From positions 124,001-188,000 of the forward strand of contig NZ_JACDUU010000002.1 in NCBI RefSeq assembly GCF_013760845.1: a stretch of 64,000 nt of DNA, given 5' to 3'. A model generated the notes under the pieces. The model did no database searches, was not told where the DNA came from, and saw only the letters and a program-made list of their open reading frames with translations. A program made the position numbers and the translations under genes. The stretch is from [Anoxybacillus] calidus (lineage in GTDB: Bacteria; Bacillota; Bacilli; Bacillales; Anoxybacillaceae). This document shows, one piece after another, positions 49,448-58,329 of this stretch (its first letter is position 1; each line of letters starts with the position of its first letter).

Positions 49448-49476
49448 TTGACAAATACGATAAGAATCATTAATAA
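49448..49476 (+). promoter_or_regulatory. Candidate promoter of topA
   Basis: Perfect TTGACA at 49448-49453, 17-base spacer, TAATAA at 49471-49476. The -10 is imperfect. Confidence 0.5.
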
Positions 49477-49517
49477 TAATGAAGATTTTAATTTTACCTC
49501 TTAAGGGAGGAAGATGA

Positions 49518-51593
49518 ATGTCCGATTATCTAGTAATTGTAGAGTCACCCGCTAAAGCAAAAACAATTGAAAGATATTTAGGAAAAAAATATAAGGTAAA
49601 AGCATCGATGGGACATGTTCGCGACTTGCCAAAAAGCCAAATGGGCGTTGATATAAATAATCATTATGAGCCGAAATATATAACGATTCGAGGCAAAGGA
49701 CCAGTCATTAAAGACTTGAAAACAGCGGCGAAGAAAGCAAAGAAGGTATTTCTTGCTGCTGACCCTGACCGTGAAGGGGAAGCGATTGCTTGGCATTTAG
49801 CACATATGCTTGATTTAGATATTCATTCCGATTGTCGTGTCGTTTTTAATGAAATTACAAAAGATGCAATTAAAGAATCGTTTAAACATCCGCGGGCAAT
49901 CAATATGCATTTAGTAGATGCACAACAAGCTCGTCGTGTACTTGACAGGCTAGTAGGCTATAATATTAGTCCGCTTCTTTGGAAAAAGGTCAAAAAAGGC
50001 TTAAGTGCTGGACGAGTGCAATCGGTAGCTTTAAGATTAATTATTGATCGGGAAAAAGAAATTAAGGAATTTAAACCAGAAGAATATTGGACGATTCAAG
50101 GAGAGTTTCTAAAAGGAAATGAAACATTTGAAGCTTCCTTTTATGGAGTTGACGGAAAAAAGCTCGAACTAAAAACAGAGGCGGACGTTCAAGAGATTTT
50201 AGCTCGAATGAAAGGGAACGTTTTTACCGTTCAAACAGTAACAAAGAAAGAGCGAAAAAGAAATCCGGTTCCACCGTTTACTACTTCTTCGTTACAACAA
50301 GAAGCGGCACGTAAACTTAATTTTCGGACAAAGAAAACGATGATGCTTGCACAACAGCTATATGAAGGCATTGATCTTGGAAGCGAAGGAACGGTCGGTT
50401 TAATTACGTATATGAGAACGGATTCAACTCGGATATCGGAAACGGCACAACAAGAAGCGATGGCATACATTGAATCTACATTTGGCAAAGAATACGTTTC
50501 ACAAGAAAAAAGAAAAGAGAAGAAGAGCACAAATGCGCAAGATGCTCATGAGGCCATTCGTCCTACTTCAACGTTAAGAGAGCCAAATTCCATCAAAGAA
50601 TATTTGACTAGAGACCAGTATCGTTTGTATAAACTAATTTGGGAACGTTTTGTAGCCAGCCAAATGGCTCCAGCGATTCTTGATACAATGAGTGTAGAAC
50701 TGGTGAATGAAGGGGTGCTTTTCCGGGCAACGGGTTCAAAAATCAAATTTCCGGGCTTTATGAAAGTATATGTAGAAGGAACAGATGATCAAAATGATGA
50801 ACAGGATCGCCTCTTGCCGGATTTAATAGAGGGAGAAAATGTTTTTAGCAAAGACATTATCCAGAAGCAACACTTTACACAGCCACCTCCTCGCTACACG
50901 GAAGCGCGTTTAGTAAAAACTTTAGAGGAGCTTGGAATCGGAAGACCGTCAACGTATGCTCCGACACTTGACACAATTCAAAAAAGAAATTATGTTGTAT
51001 TGGAAAACAAGCGGTTTGTACCAACTGAGCTAGGGGAAATTGTTTTAGAACTGATGTTAGAGTTTTTCCCGGAAATATTGGATGTTGAGTTTACTGCCAA
51101 AATGGAGAAAAGCCTTGATGAAATTGAAGAAGGAAAAGTGGAATGGGTAAAAGTCATTGATGAATTTTATCGTGAATTTGAAAAGAGGCTCAAAATAGCG
51201 GAAAAAGAAATGAGAGAAGTAGAAATAAAAGATGAACCAGCAGGGATTGACTGCGAACAATGTGGCAGTCCGATGGTTTATAAAATGGGGAAATTCGGGA
51301 AGTTTGTTGCATGCTCCAACTTTCCACAATGCCGTCATACAAAGCCGATCGTAAAAGAAATCGGCGTAAAATGTCCACGCTGTCATGAAGGCAACATCAT
51401 TGAACGGAGCAGCAAAAAAAGACGTGTCTTTTACGGATGTGATCGCTTTCCAGAATGCGATTTTGTTTCATGGGATAAACCGCTTGCCCGTTCATGTCCG
51501 AAATGTGAAGGCATGTTAGTTGAAAAGAAATTAAAAAAGGGTGTACAAGTACAGTGTATGGAATGTGATTATAAAGAGGAACCACAATCATAA
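49518..51593 (+). CDS. topA: DNA topoisomerase I
   Basis: Relaxes negative supercoils. 691 residues, the B. subtilis length. Toprim domain 1-115 with D82-x-D84-x-E86, catalytic Y298 in L-I-T-Y-M-R-T-D-S, and three C-terminal four-cysteine zinc modules (C-E-Q-C, C-P-R-C and C-P-K-C starts). TTAAGGGAGGAAG precedes the ATG. Confidence 0.96.
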   Translation: MSDYLVIVESPAKAKTIERYLGKKYKVKASMGHVRDLPKSQMGVDINNHYEPKYITIRGKGPVIKDLKTAAKKAKKVFLAADPDREGEAIAWHLAHMLDLDIHSDCRVVFNEITKDAIKESFKHPRAINMHLVDAQQARRVLDRLVGYNISPLLWKKVKKGLSAGRVQSVALRLIIDREKEIKEFKPEEYWTIQGEFLKGNETFEASFYGVDGKKLELKTEADVQEILARMKGNVFTVQTVTKKERKRNPVPPFTTSSLQQEAARKLNFRTKKTMMLAQQLYEGIDLGSEGTVGLITYMRTDSTRISETAQQEAMAYIESTFGKEYVSQEKRKEKKSTNAQDAHEAIRPTSTLREPNSIKEYLTRDQYRLYKLIWERFVASQMAPAILDTMSVELVNEGVLFRATGSKIKFPGFMKVYVEGTDDQNDEQDRLLPDLIEGENVFSKDIIQKQHFTQPPPRYTEARLVKTLEELGIGRPSTYAPTLDTIQKRNYVVLENKRFVPTELGEIVLELMLEFFPEILDVEFTAKMEKSLDEIEEGKVEWVKVIDEFYREFEKRLKIAEKEMREVEIKDEPAGIDCEQCGSPMVYKMGKFGKFVACSNFPQCRHTKPIVKEIGVKCPRCHEGNIIERSSKKRRVFYGCDRFPECDFVSWDKPLARSCPKCEGMLVEKKLKKGVQVQCMECDYKEEPQS

Positions 51594-51623
51594 CGGTGAG
51601 CGGCCCACGGTCCTCACCGCTTT
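51594..51623 (+). terminator. Terminator after topA
   Basis: CGGTGAG (51594-51600) / CTCACCG (51613-51619), then CTTTTA. Short T-run, so moderate strength. Confidence 0.7.
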
Positions 51624-51656
51624 TATGTGCAGCTAGTCAAAATAGGAGGAATAAAG

Positions 51657-52961
51657 ATGACTCAACCAATTGTCAACGTAATCGGCGCAGGACTCGCTGG
51701 TAGTGAAGCAGCATGGCAGCTGGCGAACCGAGGCGTACAAGTGCGTTTATATGAAATGCGTCCGGTTAAACAAACACCAGCCCATCATACTGATAAATTT
51801 GCAGAACTTGTTTGCAGTAATTCATTACGGGCTAATTCGCTAACAAATGCGGTTGGCGTTTTAAAAGAGGAAATGCGAAGATTAAACTCTGTTATTATTA
51901 AAGCTGCGGATGAATGTTCCGTTCCAGCAGGAGGAGCGCTTGCTGTAGACCGCCATGAATTTGCTGCAAAAGTGACACAGTTAGTTAAAAACCATCCGAA
52001 TGTGACGGTCATTAACGAAGAAGTAACAGACATACCAGAAGGGCCGACAGTCATTGCGACAGGACCTTTAACGTCAAAAGCTTTGTCTGATAAATTAAAA
52101 GAGCTGACCGGGGAAGAATATTTGTACTTTTATGATGCCGCAGCTCCGATTGTGGAGAAAGACAGCATTGATATGGAAAAAGTATATTTTAAATCCCGTT
52201 ATGATAAAGGAGAGGCAGCCTATATTAACTGTCCGATGACGGAAGAAGAGTTCGATCGCTTTTATGAAGCGTTGATTTCTGCGGAAACGGTTCCATTAAA
52301 GGAGTTTGAAAAAGAAATTTATTTTGAAGGTTGCATGCCGATTGAAGTGATGGCTCAGCGTGGTAAAAAAACGTTATTATTTGGCCCGATGAAACCAGTT
52401 GGCTTAGAGGATCCACGGACGGGGAAACGTCCTTTTGCGGTTGTACAACTTCGCCAAGATGACGCAGCAGGCACATTGTATAACATCGTTGGTTTCCAAA
52501 CGCATTTAAAATGGGGGCCGCAAAAAGAAGTTATTCGTCTTATTCCTGGGCTTGAGAATGCTGAAATTGTTCGATACGGCGTGATGCATCGAAATACATT
52601 TATCAACTCTCCAAAGCTGCTCAGGCCAACATACCAATATAAAGAGCGTGAAGATTTATTTTTCGCCGGACAAATGACTGGCGTAGAAGGGTATGTTGAG
52701 TCAGCGGCTTCGGGGCTAGTTGCTGGAATAAATGCTGCTAATCTGGTTCTTGGCAAGGAATTAGTCGTCTTTCCACCAGAAACAGCAATCGGAAGTATGG
52801 CACACTATATTACATCGGCTAATCCAAACCATTTTCAACCGATGAACGCAAATTTTGGACTGTTTGCTCCGCTTGATGAAAAAATCAAGGACAAAAAGAA
52901 AAAAAATGAACGGTATGCTGAAAGAGCCTTAGAAACAATTCAGAATTTTATAAAAAAATAA
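51657..52961 (+). CDS. trmFO: tRNA (uracil-54-C5) methyltransferase, folate- and FAD-dependent
   Basis: Makes ribothymidine 54 in tRNA using methylene-tetrahydrofolate. 434 residues. FAD Rossmann motif [10 protein letters not shown] at the N-terminus; C-terminal block with [15 protein letters not shown] 51657 follows ATAGGAGGAATAAAG; a longer in-frame start at 51627 lies near the topA terminator and has no ribosome site. Formerly called gid. Confidence 0.95.
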   Translation: MTQPIVNVIGAGLAGSEAAWQLANRGVQVRLYEMRPVKQTPAHHTDKFAELVCSNSLRANSLTNAVGVLKEEMRRLNSVIIKAADECSVPAGGALAVDRHEFAAKVTQLVKNHPNVTVINEEVTDIPEGPTVIATGPLTSKALSDKLKELTGEEYLYFYDAAAPIVEKDSIDMEKVYFKSRYDKGEAAYINCPMTEEEFDRFYEALISAETVPLKEFEKEIYFEGCMPIEVMAQRGKKTLLFGPMKPVGLEDPRTGKRPFAVVQLRQDDAAGTLYNIVGFQTHLKWGPQKEVIRLIPGLENAEIVRYGVMHRNTFINSPKLLRPTYQYKEREDLFFAGQMTGVEGYVESAASGLVAGINAANLVLGKELVVFPPETAIGSMAHYITSANPNHFQPMNANFGLFAPLDEKIKDKKKKNERYAERALETIQNFIKK

Positions 52962-52974
52962 TGAAAATTCATTG

Positions 52975-53013
52975 CAAGGGTTACTAAATTGTGTTACTAT
53001 TTAGTAGCCCTTG
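52975..53013 (+). promoter_or_regulatory. Fifteen-base perfect stem over the xerC promoter region
   Basis: CAAGGGTTACTAAAT (52975-52989) pairs over all 15 bases with ATTTAGTAGCCCTTG (52999-53013), one G-U, nine-base loop. No T-run follows; instead the xerC ribosome site GAGGTG begins two bases later. A possible promoter TTGCAA (52973) to TACTAT (52995) lies inside it, so it could be an RNA hairpin for read-through transcripts or a DNA operator. Confidence 0.5.
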
Positions 53014-53026
53014 TGAGGTGTTGCGC

Positions 53027-53929
53027 ATGGAAAATGTGAAAAATCCGTTAAATTTGTTTATTGAATATTTACAAATAGAAAAAAATTATTCAGAATATAC
53101 AATTGTGTGTTACAAGCGTGACATAGAAGAATTTATTGAATTTATGAAGCGGGAAGCAATCGTTGACTTTAGTGAAGTGACGTATGGTGATGTGCGATTG
53201 TTTTTAACGGATTTGCATAAGAAACATCAAGCAAGTCGTTCAGTTGCCAGGAAGATTTCCAGTTTGCGAAGTTTTTATAAATTTTTGTTGCGTGAAAAAA
53301 AAGTATTGGAAAATCCGTTTTCGCTCGCTTCTTTGCCAAAAAAAGAGCAAAAAATTCCAAAATTTTTATATTCTGAGGAATTAGAAAGTTTATTTCATGT
53401 CAATGATTTAAATACAGCCATCGGTCAACGGAATCAAGCGCTGATTGAGCTTTTATATGCGACCGGAATACGTGTAAGTGAATGTTGCCAAATCCAACTT
53501 ACGGATATCGATTTTTCGGTTTCAACCATTCTTATTCATGGAAAAGGAAAGAAACAGCGCTATGTACCGTTCGGCAGTTATGCAAAAGATGCTCTCAAAC
53601 GGTATATTCATGATGGAAGAGAACAGCTATTGCAAAAAGCAAAAACGAGTCACAAATATTTATTTTTAAATTTTCGAGGGAATCCATTAACCCCTCGTGG
53701 TGTGCGCAACATTTTAAATGAAATGGTAGAAAAAGCCGCCATTACCCAGAAAATTAGCCCACATGTTCTTAGACACACGTTTGCAACTCATCTTCTTAAC
53801 GAAGGTGCTGATATGCGTACGGTTCAAGAGCTATTAGGGCATGCACATCTTTCATCAACACAAGTTTATACTCATGTAACGAAAAATCGTTTGCGTAATA
53901 TTTATTTACATACACATCCGCGGGCATAG
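53027..53929 (+). CDS. xerC: Tyrosine recombinase XerC (CodV)
   Basis: Resolves chromosome dimers at dif with XerD. 300 residues. N-terminal SAM-like core-binding domain (about 1-95) and catalytic domain with R in A-T-G-I-R-V-S-E, H-x-L-R in H-V-L-R-H-T-F-A, G-H-A-H-L-S and the nucleophile Tyr in Q-V-Y-T-H-V. Start ATG 53027 after GAGGTG. In this operon order (xerC-hslV-hslU-codY) it is B. subtilis codV. Confidence 0.95.
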   Translation: MENVKNPLNLFIEYLQIEKNYSEYTIVCYKRDIEEFIEFMKREAIVDFSEVTYGDVRLFLTDLHKKHQASRSVARKISSLRSFYKFLLREKKVLENPFSLASLPKKEQKIPKFLYSEELESLFHVNDLNTAIGQRNQALIELLYATGIRVSECCQIQLTDIDFSVSTILIHGKGKKQRYVPFGSYAKDALKRYIHDGREQLLQKAKTSHKYLFLNFRGNPLTPRGVRNILNEMVEKAAITQKISPHVLRHTFATHLLNEGADMRTVQELLGHAHLSSTQVYTHVTKNRLRNIYLHTHPRA

Positions 53930-53962
53930 AAAAAGCCGCCGATTGTAAGGAGGTTTATAAAA

Positions 53963-54505
53963 ATGGGAAATTTTCACGCAACGACCATCTTTGCGATTCA
54001 ACATAACGGGAAGTGCGCGATGGCTGGAGACGGTCAAGTAACATTTGGAAATGCTGTTGTGATGAAACATACAGCGAAAAAAGTTCGTAAATTATTTCAT
54101 GGTAAAGTGCTTGCTGGATTTGCCGGCTCCGTTGCAGATGCATTTACACTGTTTGAAATGTTTGAAGGTAAGCTCGAAGAATTTAATGGTAACTTACAAC
54201 GCGCGGCTGTCGAATTAGCCAAGGAATGGCGCAGTGATAAAGTATTACGCAGATTGGAAGCAATGCTTATCGTGATGAATGAAAATCACTTGCTTTTAAT
54301 TTCTGGTACTGGGGAAGTCATCGAACCAGATGATGGAATTTTAGCGATTGGTTCAGGAGGTAACTATGCTTTAGCGGCTGGGCGGGCATTAAAGCAATAT
54401 GCTGGAGAACATTTGACAGCAAAAGAAATCGCTAAAGCAGCCTTAGAAATTGCAGCGAATATATGTGTATATACAAATGACAGCATTATAATAGAAGAAC
54501 TGTAA
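53963..54505 (+). CDS. hslV: HslV (ClpQ/CodW) peptidase subunit
   Basis: Peptidase ring of the HslVU two-component protease. 180 residues, very similar to B. subtilis Clp[19 protein letters not shown] and I-G-S-G-G-N-Y-A. The N-terminus is [10 protein letters not shown], with a short extension before the T-T that is the mature start in most HslV. B. subtilis has Ser at position 2, reported as the unusual N-terminal nucleophile; here it is Gly. AAGGAGG with nine-base spacing fixes the ATG at 53963. Confidence 0.95.
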   Translation: MGNFHATTIFAIQHNGKCAMAGDGQVTFGNAVVMKHTAKKVRKLFHGKVLAGFAGSVADAFTLFEMFEGKLEEFNGNLQRAAVELAKEWRSDKVLRRLEAMLIVMNENHLLLISGTGEVIEPDDGILAIGSGGNYALAAGRALKQYAGEHLTAKEIAKAALEIAANICVYTNDSIIIEEL

Positions 54506-54526
54506 TAGAGAGGAGGGAGAGTAATA

Positions 54527-55924
54527 ATGAAAGAAAACTTAACACCGCGGCAAATTGTAGAAAAGCTTGATCAATTTATTGTCGGGCAGAAGGATGCGAA
54601 AAAGGCGGTGGCCATCGCATTAAGAAACCGTTACCGTCGCAGTTTGCTTGATGAAAAATTACGAGATGAAATCGTTCCTAAAAATATTTTAATGATTGGG
54701 CCGACAGGTGTTGGTAAAACAGAAATTGCAAGAAGGCTTGCAAAGCTTGTCGGCGCGCCGTTTGTAAAAGTAGAAGCGACAAAATTTACAGAAGTCGGTT
54801 ATGTTGGCCGCGATGTCGAATCGATGGTGCGTGATCTGGTTGAAACATCTGTGCGTCTTGTTAAAGAAAGAAAAATGAATGAAGTAAGAGATCGCGCTGA
54901 GGAACAAGCGAATAAGCGACTTATCGAATTACTAGTTCCAGGCAAGCAAAAACAGACAATGAAGAATCCATTTGAATTATTATTTGGCGGAGGACAGTCA
55001 ACTCAACAAGAAACAAGCAACTCTTTCGATGATCAATATATTGAAGAGAAAAGAAAACAAGTTGCTGTAAAGCTTGCAAATGGTGAATTGGAAAACGAAT
55101 TGGTTACTATTGAAATAGAAGAACAGCAAGCGATGATGTTTGACTTTTTGCAAGGAACAGGCATTGAGCAAATGGGTATGAACATGCAAGATGCATTAAG
55201 CAGCTTGATGCCGAAAAAGCGGAAAAAGCGGAAGTTGAAAGTAAGTGAAGCTCGAAAAGTTTTAACGAATGAAGAAGCACAAAAGTTGATTGACATGGAT
55301 GAAGTAGCGCAAGAAGCGGTTCAACTTGCCGAACAATCAGGAATCATTTTTATTGATGAGATTGACAAAATTGCTAGAAAAGGACAAAGTGCTTCTTCGG
55401 CCGATGTTTCGCGTGAAGGTGTGCAACGTGATATTTTGCCGATTGTCGAAGGTTCGACCGTGATGACCAAATACGGTCCTGTAAAAACAGATTATATTTT
55501 GTTTATTGCTGCTGGTGCCTTTCATATGGCAAAGCCTTCTGATTTAATCCCAGAATTGCAAGGACGTTTTCCGATTCGCGTAGAATTATCGAAACTCACG
55601 GTCGATGATTTCGTAAGAATATTAGTTGAGCCGAATAATGCGCTTATTAAACAATATACAGCTTTATTAGCAACAGAAGGTATACAACTTGAATTTTCAG
55701 ACGATGCTATTCGTAAGATTGCAGAAGTTGCCTTTGAAGTCAATCAAAATACAGATAATATTGGTGCTAGACGCCTTCATACAATTATGGAAAAATTGCT
55801 GGAGGATTTATCGTTTGAAGCACCAGAAATTACGCTTCAAAAGGTAGTGATTACTCCGCAATATGTTGAGCAAAAACTAGGTAATATCGTAAAAAACAAA
55901 GATTTAAGTCAATTCATTTTATAG
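54527..55924 (+). CDS. hslU: HslU (ClpY/CodX) ATPase subunit
   Basis: AAA+ unfoldase that feeds substrates to HslV. 465 residues. Walker A G-P-T-G-V-G-K-T at 59-66, pore loop G-Y-V-G-R-D, a middle I domain (about 110-240), Walker [20 protein letters not shown] precedes the ATG. 21 bases after hslV. Confidence 0.96.
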   Translation: MKENLTPRQIVEKLDQFIVGQKDAKKAVAIALRNRYRRSLLDEKLRDEIVPKNILMIGPTGVGKTEIARRLAKLVGAPFVKVEATKFTEVGYVGRDVESMVRDLVETSVRLVKERKMNEVRDRAEEQANKRLIELLVPGKQKQTMKNPFELLFGGGQSTQQETSNSFDDQYIEEKRKQVAVKLANGELENELVTIEIEEQQAMMFDFLQGTGIEQMGMNMQDALSSLMPKKRKKRKLKVSEARKVLTNEEAQKLIDMDEVAQEAVQLAEQSGIIFIDEIDKIARKGQSASSADVSREGVQRDILPIVEGSTVMTKYGPVKTDYILFIAAGAFHMAKPSDLIPELQGRFPIRVELSKLTVDDFVRILVEPNNALIKQYTALLATEGIQLEFSDDAIRKIAEVAFEVNQNTDNIGARRLHTIMEKLLEDLSFEAPEITLQKVVITPQYVEQKLGNIVKNKDLSQFIL

Positions 55925-55949
55925 TAATGAGAATAGGAGGATGTAAAAC

Positions 55950-56729
55950 ATGAATTTATTACAAAAAACGAGAAGAATTAATGCTATGTTGCAAAAAGCG
56001 GCAGGAAAACCTGTAAACTTTAAAGAAATGGCTGAAACACTTTGTGAAGTAATCGAGGCGAACATCTTCGTTGTTAGTCGCCGCGGTAAATTGCTTGGAT
56101 TTGCCATCAAGCAATCGATTGAAAACGAGCGAATGAAAAAAATGCTTGAAGATCGTCAATTCCCTGAAGAGTATACAAAAAATTTATTTAATATTACTGA
56201 AACATCACCAAACTTAGATATTAACAGTGAATATACAGCGTTCCCTGTCGAAAATCGTGACTTATTTAAAACAGGATTGACAACAATTGTACCAATTAAT
56301 GGCGGCGGTGAACGTCTTGGTACATTAATTTTATCAAGATTAGATGCTGAATTTAACGATGATGATTTAATTCTTGCGGAGTACGGAGCAACTGTCGTTG
56401 GCATGGAAATTCTTCGTGAGAAAGCAGAAGAAATCGAGGAAGAGGCAAGAAGCAAAGCGGTTGTACAAATGGCTATCAGCTCTTTATCTTATAGCGAACT
56501 TGAAGCGATTGAGCACATTTTTGAAGAATTAAATGGAACAGAAGGTTTATTAGTTGCAAGTAAAATTGCTGATCGTGTCGGCATTACACGCTCTGTAATT
56601 GTGAACGCGCTTCGCAAACTTGAAAGTGCTGGTGTTATTGAATCGCGCTCTCTTGGTATGAAAGGAACATATATTAAAGTGTTAAACGATAAATTTTTAA
56701 CTGAATTAGAAAAATTAAAAGCAAACTAA
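55950..56729 (+). CDS. codY: GTP- and BCAA-sensing global repressor CodY
   Basis: Represses nitrogen, amino acid, motility and competence genes when GTP and branched-chain amino acids are plentiful. 259 residues. N-terminal GAF domain (about 1-155) and C-terminal winged helix-turn-helix with the recognition region [25 protein letters not shown] precedes the ATG. The following fla/che operon is a known CodY target in B. subtilis. Confidence 0.96.
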   Translation: MNLLQKTRRINAMLQKAAGKPVNFKEMAETLCEVIEANIFVVSRRGKLLGFAIKQSIENERMKKMLEDRQFPEEYTKNLFNITETSPNLDINSEYTAFPVENRDLFKTGLTTIVPINGGGERLGTLILSRLDAEFNDDDLILAEYGATVVGMEILREKAEEIEEEARSKAVVQMAISSLSYSELEAIEHIFEELNGTEGLLVASKIADRVGITRSVIVNALRKLESAGVIESRSLGMKGTYIKVLNDKFLTELEKLKAN

Positions 56730-56750
56730 AATTAAAAACAAACTTAAATT

Positions 56751-56851
56751 AAAAGAGGCGGACTCACAAAGGTCGGACACCTCCGAAGTATCGATATACG
56801 ACGTTTCTTGTCGGAGGGGATGACTATTTGTTTGAGTACGCCTCTTTTTTT
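56751..56851 (+). repeat. Divergent copy of the dispersed palindromic repeat, between codY and flgB
   Basis: AAAGAGGCGGACTCACAAA (56752-56770) pairs with the TTTGTTTGAGTACGCCTC arm ending at 56844, followed by seven T residues. Inner CCTCCGA faces TCGGAGG, and the centre holds GTATCGATATAC. Same nested layout and orientation as the others but more diverged in sequence. Acts as the terminator of the xerC-hslVU-codY transcript. Confidence 0.7.
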
Positions 56852-56985
56852 AGTGGAATATCGTTGTTGAAAAATATGTTTCTTAGTTAACGCAAAAGGG
56901 AAACACACATAATGACCAGCTATAAAAAAAACATGGAAATATATGTATGAAAAAATAGTACTATCTTCCCGGTATACATAATTTG

Positions 56986-56991
56986 TATAAT
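56986..56991 (+). promoter_or_regulatory. Candidate -10 box for the fla/che operon
   Basis: TATAAT at 56986-56991, about 92 bases before flgB; the -35 is weak. No clear sigma-D promoter (TAAA then GCCGATAT) was found by eye in the 352-base codY-flgB gap. Apart from the repeat and this box I see nothing else in the gap. Confidence 0.4.
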
Positions 56992-57082
56992 TTTTTAAAA
57001 TAAGATTCGGGTGCATATTTTATCGTTTTTTGTAAAAAAAAGTCTTAATTTGTTGAAATATACTTTAAAGAGGGGATTTTCT

Positions 57083-57475
57083 TTGAAACTGTTTTCGCAT
57101 ACATTTAATGTTCTCGAGCAAGGTCTTGATTATTCTTCGCTGAAACAAAAAGTAATTTCACATAATATTGCTAATGTGGATACACCCAATTATAAAGCAA
57201 AGCAAGTTCACTTTAAGACGGAGTTAAACAATGCGCTGCAATCATTAAAAGCCTATCGCACTCATCCGAAACATTTTGAATTTAAAAAGAAAACTAGCAG
57301 CTATTTTTCGGTGATGACGAGAAATGATGTAGTATATAATCATAATGGAAACAGTGTCGATATTGATAAAGAAATGTCGGATTTAGCGGAAAACCAAATT
57401 TATTACAACGCTCTCGTTGAACGCTTAAATAGTAAATTTAACTCATTGAAAAACGTAATAAGAGGAGGAAAGTAA
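57083..57475 (+). CDS. flgB: Flagellar basal-body proximal rod protein FlgB
   Basis: Proximal rod subunit exported by the flagellar type III system. 130 residues. Rod/hook signature I-S-H-N-I-A-N-V-D-T-P-N-Y-K-A near residue 25. The open frame extends upstream, but the family N-terminus (L-F-S-H-T-F) and AGAGGGGA at 57069-57076 point to TTG at 57083 as start. First gene of the fla/che operon. Confidence 0.92.
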   Translation: MKLFSHTFNVLEQGLDYSSLKQKVISHNIANVDTPNYKAKQVHFKTELNNALQSLKAYRTHPKHFEFKKKTSSYFSVMTRNDVVYNHNGNSVDIDKEMSDLAENQIYYNALVERLNSKFNSLKNVIRGGK

Positions 57476-57478
57476 TAA

Positions 57479-57934
57479 ATGTCGATTTTTCAAAGTCTTA
57501 ATACAACTGCCTCAGCACTTACAGCACAGCGGTTGCGAATGGATGTGATCTCCTCGAATATGGCGAATGTTGATACAACGCGGGCGAAAATGGTTGACGG
57601 AAAGTGGCAGCCTTATCGTCGTAAAATGATTGTAACGGAACCGAACGAGGGAGGATTTTCTGCTTTCTTAAATGCAGCGATAAATAAGGACACCGCTTCA
57701 ATTGGAAATGGTGTAAAAGTAACGAAAATTGTCGAGGATCAAACACCTTTTAAACTTGTATACGATCCGACTCATCCAGATGCGAACAACGAAGGATATG
57801 TGCAATTGCCGAATGTTGACCCATTAAAAGAAATGGTTGATTTAATCGGTGCAACGAGATCATATGAGGCAAACGTAACTGTTTTTAATGCAACAAAAGG
57901 AATGTTAATGAAAGCATTGGAAATAGGAAAATAA
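57479..57934 (+). CDS. flgC: Flagellar basal-body rod protein FlgC
   Basis: Proximal rod protein of 151 residues. N-terminal I-S-S-N-M-A-N-V-D-T-T-R rod signature; C-terminal D-L-I-G-A-T-R-S-Y-E-A-N-V block. AGAGGAGGAAAG precedes the ATG. Three bases after flgB. Confidence 0.95.
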   Translation: MSIFQSLNTTASALTAQRLRMDVISSNMANVDTTRAKMVDGKWQPYRRKMIVTEPNEGGFSAFLNAAINKDTASIGNGVKVTKIVEDQTPFKLVYDPTHPDANNEGYVQLPNVDPLKEMVDLIGATRSYEANVTVFNATKGMLMKALEIGK

Positions 57935-57948
57935 AAGGAGTGTGGATA

Positions 57949-58248
57949 ATGATTGACAGCGTTAAAGGAAATTTGTTTTCAACGGCTATTCAGCCATCTT
58001 CTAAATCGGTAAAGCCGGCAGAAGCAGGGAAGGCTTTTTCGCGATTTTTGAAAGAGGCAATCGATAAAGTAAATACAGAACAAGTCAAGTCTGATATCAT
58101 GACAGAAAAGTTAGTGAAAGGTGAAAACATTGATTTACATCAAGTGATGATTGCTTCACAAAAGGCAAGTATTTCTCTTCAATTAGCTCTTGAAGTGCGC
58201 AATAAAGTGGTTGAAGCGTATCAAGAGGTTATGAGAATGCAAGTATAA
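57949..58248 (+). CDS. fliE: Flagellar hook-basal body complex protein FliE
   Basis: Adapter between MS ring and rod, also needed for export. 99 residues; C-terminal half (Q-V-M-I-A-S-Q-K-A-S-I-S-L-Q-L) is the family core. Start ATG 57949 after AAAGGAGTGTG; the in-frame ATG at 57940 is within that site. Confidence 0.94.
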   Translation: MIDSVKGNLFSTAIQPSSKSVKPAEAGKAFSRFLKEAIDKVNTEQVKSDIMTEKLVKGENIDLHQVMIASQKASISLQLALEVRNKVVEAYQEVMRMQV

Positions 58249-58278
58249 AAAATAATAAAATGACCGAGACATGAAAAA

Positions 58279-58324
58279 CGGTTATTAGTTATAGCTATTT
58301 GTCCATCTCACAATAACCGGGGGA
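58279..58324 (+). promoter_or_regulatory. Hairpin abutting the fliF ribosome binding site
   Basis: CGGTTATT (58279-58286) / AATAACCG (58312-58319), 25-base loop. The last stem base is the first G of the GGGGGAA ribosome site of fliF. It may adjust fliE to fliF expression ratio; no direct evidence. Confidence 0.4.
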
Positions 58325-58329
58325 ATATT

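Noticed and set aside
49448-49482. Fur-box-like GATAAGAATCATTA at the topA promoter
   Set aside because: About four of 15 positions differ from the 7-1-7 consensus, and the region is generally AT-rich; likely chance.
52940-52975. CodY-box-like TTCAGAATTTT upstream of xerC
   Set aside because: Five mismatches to the 15-base consensus in an AT-rich stretch; not above what chance would give.
52975-53013. dif site next to xerC
   Set aside because: The palindrome does not resemble the 28-base dif consensus of Bacillus and XerC genes are not normally beside dif.
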